This document shows, one piece after another, positions 60,999-64,000 of a DNA stretch of 64,000 bases (its first letter is position 1; each line of letters begins with the position of its first letter). A program made the translations under genes and the position numbers. A model generated the notes under the pieces. That model saw nothing but the letters and a program-made list of their open reading frames with translations, had not been told where the DNA came from and ran no database searches. This stretch comes from Lutibaculum baratangense AMV1 (GTDB lineage: Bacteria > Pseudomonadota > Alphaproteobacteria > Rhizobiales > Tepidamorphaceae), in assembly GCF_000496075.1 (NCBI RefSeq), contig NZ_AWXZ01000019.1:62001-126000 (forward strand), in the 5' to 3' direction.

Positions 60999-61412
60999 AT
61001 GATCGCTCTCGTTCCCGTCGACGCCGCGCCGCACCAGCCCGCCGAGGCCCGCATCACCGCCGAGGAGGCGCAGGCCATGTTCCGGGCCGTCGTCAAGCTG
61101 TTCGCCCGCTGGAGGCTGACGGACGAGCAGGCGGCGACGCTCCTCGACCTGAACATCCGCACCTGGCGCCGCTGGAAGGGCGGTCAGCCGGGCCAGCTCG
61201 GCCGCGACGGGAGAACGAGGCTGTCGAACCTGATGGGGATCCACAAGGCCCTGCGGATCATCTTCGGGAGGTCGGACCGCGTCTACGAGTGGGTTCGTGC
61301 CGGGAACGACGCCTTCGGAGGCAGGTCCGCCCTGGAGGTCATGCTGCGGGGCGAACTCGCCGACATCGTCCGGGTGAGGCGCTATCTCGACGCCGAGCGC
61401 GGTGCCTGGTGA
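60999..61412 (+). CDS. Xre/MbcA/ParS-type antitoxin
   Basis: Antitoxin of 137 residues. The N-terminal part resembles a divergent Xre-type HTH ([28 protein letters not shown]). The C-terminal DUF2384 toxin-binding domain ends with [34 protein letters not shown], which covers the toxin active site in this family. Its stop overlaps the GTG start of the RES-domain toxin by four bases. The operator-bearing promoter upstream suggests self-repression. Confidence 0.93.
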   Translation: MIALVPVDAAPHQPAEARITAEEAQAMFRAVVKLFARWRLTDEQAATLLDLNIRTWRRWKGGQPGQLGRDGRTRLSNLMGIHKALRIIFGRSDRVYEWVRAGNDAFGGRSALEVMLRGELADIVRVRRYLDAERGAW

Positions 61413-62110
61413 CGGGCCTGCCGCCGGTGGAGCGTGTCTCCTGGACGGGCGCCCGCCGCATCATCCGCAGCCTCTACCCGCCGGTCGACCTCTTCGAGGA
61501 CATCGCGGACCCGGAGGACTGGCCGGCGATCCTCTCGGCCGAGCAGAAGTCGAACCCGCGCCTGGTCGAGGGGATCGGCGAGATCGACCTCGTGCCGGCC
61601 GGCCGGCGCGTGGGCGGTGCCGGCTCGAGCTACCTGATGGCGCCGTTCACGCACGTCTCGCCGGATCGGCCGAGCCGGTTCTCCGACGGCAGCTACGGCG
61701 TTCTCTATGTCGGCCGGACCTTCGAGGTCGCGCTCGCCGAGACGATCCATCACCATGCCCGCTTCATGCGGGCGACCGCCGAGCCGCCGGGGTGGACGTC
61801 GCAGTTCCGCGAGATCGTGATGGACGTCGAGGGCGATCTCCACGCCATCCACGCCGAGAGCCATCCGGCGGTTCTCGACCCCGACGACTACCGGGCGAGC
61901 CAGGCCTTCGCGCGCGAGCTCAGGCGCCGCGGGTCGGACGGACTCGAGTATCCGAGCGTCAGATGCCCCGGGGGCTCGTGTGCCGCCCTCTTCTATCCGG
62001 ACCTCGCCAGGAACCCGGTCCAGGGCCGCCACCTCGACTATCACTGGGACGGCAATCGCGTCGATCTCGTGCGGGAGCCTGCCTCCCGAGCAGTCTTCCG
62101 GGTCGTCTGA
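61409..62110 (+). CDS. RES-domain toxin (NAD+ phosphorylase/glycohydrolase type)
   Basis: Toxin of 233 residues from GTG 61409, overlapping the antitoxin stop (GTGA). The RES fold is shown by [25 protein letters not shown] with the family's conserved Glu in LAET, a preceding Arg-rich RFSDGSYG segment and [36 protein letters not shown] near the end. RES toxins of this group (MbcT, ParT, Res) destroy NAD+ or ADP-ribosylate a target. The frame is intact, so the module is probably active. Confidence 0.93.
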   Translation: MTGLPPVERVSWTGARRIIRSLYPPVDLFEDIADPEDWPAILSAEQKSNPRLVEGIGEIDLVPAGRRVGGAGSSYLMAPFTHVSPDRPSRFSDGSYGVLYVGRTFEVALAETIHHHARFMRATAEPPGWTSQFREIVMDVEGDLHAIHAESHPAVLDPDDYRASQAFARELRRRGSDGLEYPSVRCPGGSCAALFYPDLARNPVQGRHLDYHWDGNRVDLVREPASRAVFRVV

Positions 62111-62199
62111 GGGGACCTCGCCGCGGACCTACCTCGTGGAGGAGCCGGTGGCGCCATGGCGTCGCCTTCGCGGCCTGGCCGCACTGAACGCGCGGCGCC

Positions 62200-62592
62200 T
62201 CAGTTGAGCGTTCTGGATGCCTCGGGCGTGTCGAGCGAGAAGGTCGGAACGTCGATCTCGAAGCGCTCTCCGTCCTCCGTGATCATCTCGTAGGCGCCCG
62301 ACATCATCCCCGACGCGGTGGCGAGGGGGACGCCGCTCGTGTAGCGGAAGGAGTCGGAGGGCCCGAGCGTCGGCTGCTCGCCGACGACCCCTGGGCCCGC
62401 CACCTCCATGCGCTTGCCGAGCGCGTCGATGATCATCCAGCGCCGGCTCAGAAGCTGGACCGTCTCGGCGCCGAGATTCGTGATCTCGATCGTGTAGGTC
62501 CAGAAATAGGCGCTCTGATCGGGCGAGGAGCGGTCGGGGCAGTAGGTCGGCTCGACCGTCACCTCGATATCCCGCGTCACCGCCCTGTACAT
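62200..62592 (-). CDS. apaG: ApaG family protein
   Basis: Protein of 130 residues with a fibronectin-like beta-sandwich. The family features are VTRDIEVTVEPTYCPDRSSPDQSAYFWTYTIEITNLG, VQLLSRRWMIIDALGK, VAGPGVVGEQPTLGPSDSFRYTSG and GMMSGAYEMIT. ApaG has been linked to cobalt/magnesium resistance and dinucleotide tetraphosphate metabolism, but its direct activity is unclear. It starts 2 bases after the metZ stop, a frequent pairing in alphaproteobacteria, and is presumably transcribed under the same riboswitch. Confidence 0.95.
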   Translation of the reverse strand: MYRAVTRDIEVTVEPTYCPDRSSPDQSAYFWTYTIEITNLGAETVQLLSRRWMIIDALGKRMEVAGPGVVGEQPTLGPSDSFRYTSGVPLATASGMMSGAYEMITEDGERFEIDVPTFSLDTPEASRTLN

Positions 62593-62594
62593 GG

Positions 62595-63803
62595 TCAGGA
62601 CGCGCCCTTCAGCGCCATCAGGCCGCGCCGAAGGTCGCGCTCGAGGTCGTCTGGATCCTCGAGCCCCACCGACACGCGCAAGAGGCCGTCGCCGATACCG
62701 AGCTGGCCCCGCGCCTCCGGCGTCAGCCGCTGGTGCGTGGTCGTGGCCGGATGGGTGATCAGGCTCTTGGCGTCGCCCAGATTGTTCGAGATCTTGATCA
62801 CCCGGAGCGCGTTGGCGAAGCGGAACGCCGCCTCCTTGCCGCCCTCGATCTCGATGCCGATCATCGGGCCGCCGTTGCGCATCTGGCGCTTCGCGAGCTC
62901 GTGCTGCGGATGGTCGGGACGGCCGGGATAGACGAGCCGCCTGACGCCGGGCTGGCCCGCGAGCCGCTCCGCGAGCCGCGCGGCCGTCGAGACCTGTCGC
63001 TCGACGCGAAGCGGCAGCGTCTCGAGCCCCTTGAGGAGCACCCACGCGTTGAACGGGCTCATGGAGGGCCCTGTGTGCCGGTAGAAGTCCTTGAGCTCCG
63101 TCGTCACGAACTCTTCGCTGCCCAGGATGATGCCACCGAGGCAACGCCCCTGCCCGTCGATATGTTTCGTCGCCGAGTAGACGACGACGGAGGCGCCGAG
63201 CTCGAGGGGACGCTGGCCGAGCGGCGTGGCGAAGACGTTGTCGACCGTCACGCGCGCGCCGGCCTCGCGGGCGATGTCGCAGATGGATTTCAGGTCCAGG
63301 ACCTCGAGCGTCGGGTTCGTCGGCGTCTCCAGGAAGAAGACCTTCGTCTCGGGCCGGACCGCGTCGCGCCAGGCCTCAAGGTCGCTTCCGTCGACGATCG
63401 TGGTCGCGACGCCGAAGCGCGGCAGGAGGTCCTCCACGATGTAGAGGCAGGAGCCGAAGAGCGCCCGCGAGGCGACGAGGTGGTCGCCCGCCCTGAGCTG
63501 GCACATCAGCGCCGCGTGCACCGCGGCCATGCCGCTCGCCGTGGCGCGCGCGGCCTCGGCGCCCTCGATGCGGCACATCCGCTCCTCGAGCATCGAGACC
63601 GTGGGGTTCGCGTAGCGCGAGTAGACGTAGCCCGGCGCCTCGCCCTTGAACCGGGCCTCGGCGGCCTCGGCGGTGTCGTAGACGAAGCCCGAGTTGAGGA
63701 AGAGCGCCTCGGAGGTCTCGCCGAACTGGCTGCGCAGCGTGCCGCCATGGACGAGGTCGGTGGCGAGGGCGAAGCCGTCGTCGGAATGGGGAGCGTCGTT
63801 CAA
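62595..63803 (-). CDS. metZ: O-succinylhomoserine sulfhydrylase
   Basis: PLP enzyme of 402 residues that makes homocysteine from O-succinylhomoserine and sulfide in methionine synthesis. The PLP lysine is Lys213 in VVYSATKHIDGQGRCLGG. Also visible are YVYSRYANPTVSMLEERM, ATASGMAAVHAALM, LETPTNPTLEVLDL and SLITHPATTTHQRLTPEAR. The start is TTG 63803, with GGAGG seven bases upstream and no suitable ATG nearby. A SAM-II riboswitch precedes it, so it is shut off when S-adenosylmethionine is plentiful. apaG follows at once. Confidence 0.94.
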   Translation of the reverse strand: MNDAPHSDDGFALATDLVHGGTLRSQFGETSEALFLNSGFVYDTAEAAEARFKGEAPGYVYSRYANPTVSMLEERMCRIEGAEAARATASGMAAVHAALMCQLRAGDHLVASRALFGSCLYIVEDLLPRFGVATTIVDGSDLEAWRDAVRPETKVFFLETPTNPTLEVLDLKSICDIAREAGARVTVDNVFATPLGQRPLELGASVVVYSATKHIDGQGRCLGGIILGSEEFVTTELKDFYRHTGPSMSPFNAWVLLKGLETLPLRVERQVSTAARLAERLAGQPGVRRLVYPGRPDHPQHELAKRQMRNGGPMIGIEIEGGKEAAFRFANALRVIKISNNLGDAKSLITHPATTTHQRLTPEARGQLGIGDGLLRVSVGLEDPDDLERDLRRGLMALKGAS

Positions 63804-63869
63804 GATGGTGCCTCCAATGGAGGGCCGGGAACGAAAATGCCCGGTGCGACGCCTGACATCGAAGCGTCC

Positions 63870-63888
63870 CCGGGCCCGTCGCGCCCGG
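63870..63888 (-). promoter_or_regulatory. Hairpin downstream of SAM-II aptamer (possible expression platform)
   Basis: CCGGGC and GCCCGG pair in a 6-base-pair stem with a 7-base loop, a few bases after the 3' end of the riboswitch aptamer and about 55 bases before the metZ ribosome site. It could terminate or expose the message depending on aptamer state. It has no T-run, so its part in control is uncertain. Confidence 0.4.
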
Positions 63889-63890
63889 CC

Positions 63891-63944
63891 TTTTAGCGAC
63901 TTGTTTTACGTGGCTGCAAGCCGGCCGGCCCAAATCACCACGAT
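63891..63944 (-). ncRNA. SAM-II riboswitch
   Basis: On the minus strand the leader of metZ reads CGTGGTGATTTG, then CCGGCTTGCAGCCACG, then TAAAACAAGTCGCTAAAA, which is the conserved core of the SAM-II (metA-type) riboswitch of alphaproteobacteria. P1 is formed by CGTGG (63942-63938) and CCACG (63913-63909). The pseudoknot pairs CTTG in the loop with CAAG in the 3' tail. Binding of S-adenosylmethionine should lower metZ-apaG expression. Confidence 0.93.
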
Positions 63945-63954
63945 CGATCCGCCC

Positions 63955-63983
63955 CTCATGCCGCAACCCCGCGCGCGCGTCAA
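63955..63983 (-). promoter_or_regulatory. Candidate promoter of metZ-apaG
   Basis: On the minus strand TTGACG (63983-63978) and CATGAG (63960-63955) are spaced by 17 bases and lie about ten bases before the riboswitch. The -35 box is good and the -10 box poor, as often in GC-rich alphaproteobacteria. The remaining bases to the right edge show nothing else. Confidence 0.45.
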
Positions 63984-64000
63984 GCATTGCGGGGGCTTCC

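Noticed and set aside
1-64000. CRISPR arrays, insertion sequences, integrases, prophage genes
   Set aside because: No regularly spaced repeats, transposase motifs or terminal inverted repeats were found by eye, and composition looks uniform.
1-64000. tRNA and rRNA genes
   Set aside because: I checked intergenic stretches for T-loop (GGTTCGANTCC-like) and cloverleaf patterns and saw none. A tRNAscan run would confirm this.

Overview
The window is 64 kb of very GC-rich (by eye about 70 percent), densely packed bacterial chromosome. Gene content points to an alphaproteobacterium, probably Hyphomicrobiales: asnO/ngg osmolyte genes, a SAM-II riboswitch in front of metZ, apaG directly after metZ, and several peptide and tricarboxylate transporter operons. 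The genus cannot be fixed from the sequence alone. I see no rRNA, tRNA, insertion sequence, prophage or CRISPR array. Almost every base belongs to a gene or a short intergenic region, and ATGA or GTGA stop/start overlaps are common.

Layout. 1-3.6 kb: ngg (cut by the left edge) and asnO, which make the osmolyte N-acetylglutaminylglutamine amide, with a divergent MarR regulator. 3.5-4.9 kb: DUF3422 membrane protein. 5.1-9.1 kb: lutABC lactate oxidation operon with two translationally linked or adjacent passengers. 9.1-10.1 kb: ornithine cyclodeaminase-like gene. 10.2-17.8 kb: a thioester alpha-2-macroglobulin with an N-terminal PAN domain, plus pbpC. 17.9-22.1 kb: HlyD/ABC/ABC exporter. 22.2-24.4 kb: SRPBCC, ECF42-type sigma factor and YCII/DGPF protein. 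24.5-35.2 kb: a peptide/amide import and hydrolysis module (five ABC genes, two hydrolases, a divergent LysR regulator and an argE-like deacetylase). 35.2-38.3 kb: ABC-2 exporter with a serine hydrolase. 38.8-39.2 kb: MgtC-like protein.

39.4-46.4 kb holds a tctABC tripartite tricarboxylate transporter with a small leader ORF, a TauE/SafE permease, a LysR regulator with two DNA-binding domains, and a convergent pair encoding a 4,5-dihydroxyphthalate decarboxylase-like protein and an amidohydrolase. This looks like an uncharacterised carboxylate uptake and catabolism module. 46.6-48.0 kb: lipid II flippase Amj divergent from a cysteine-bearing Rrf2 regulator, with a perfect 25-bp palindrome over the Rrf2 promoter. 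48.3-51.0 kb: PHA synthase and a leucine carboxyl methyltransferase-like enzyme. 51.2-57.4 kb: a second peptide ABC operon headed by a DUF1028 gene. 57.5-60.7 kb: aldehyde dehydrogenase, a ModE-like one-component regulator and a VOC protein. 61.0-62.1 kb: an Xre/MbcA-RES toxin-antitoxin pair with a clear autoregulatory promoter. 62.2-64.0 kb: metZ-apaG under a SAM-II riboswitch.

Most genes serve uptake and breakdown of small organic nitrogen and carbon compounds in a free-living heterotroph that handles osmotic stress and stores PHA. No wholly new system is evident. The strongest leads are the tct/Pht5-like/amidohydrolase module with its double-HTH regulator, the Rrf2-Amj palindrome, and the tctA leader ORF. 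All function calls are from reading the sequence, without database searches.
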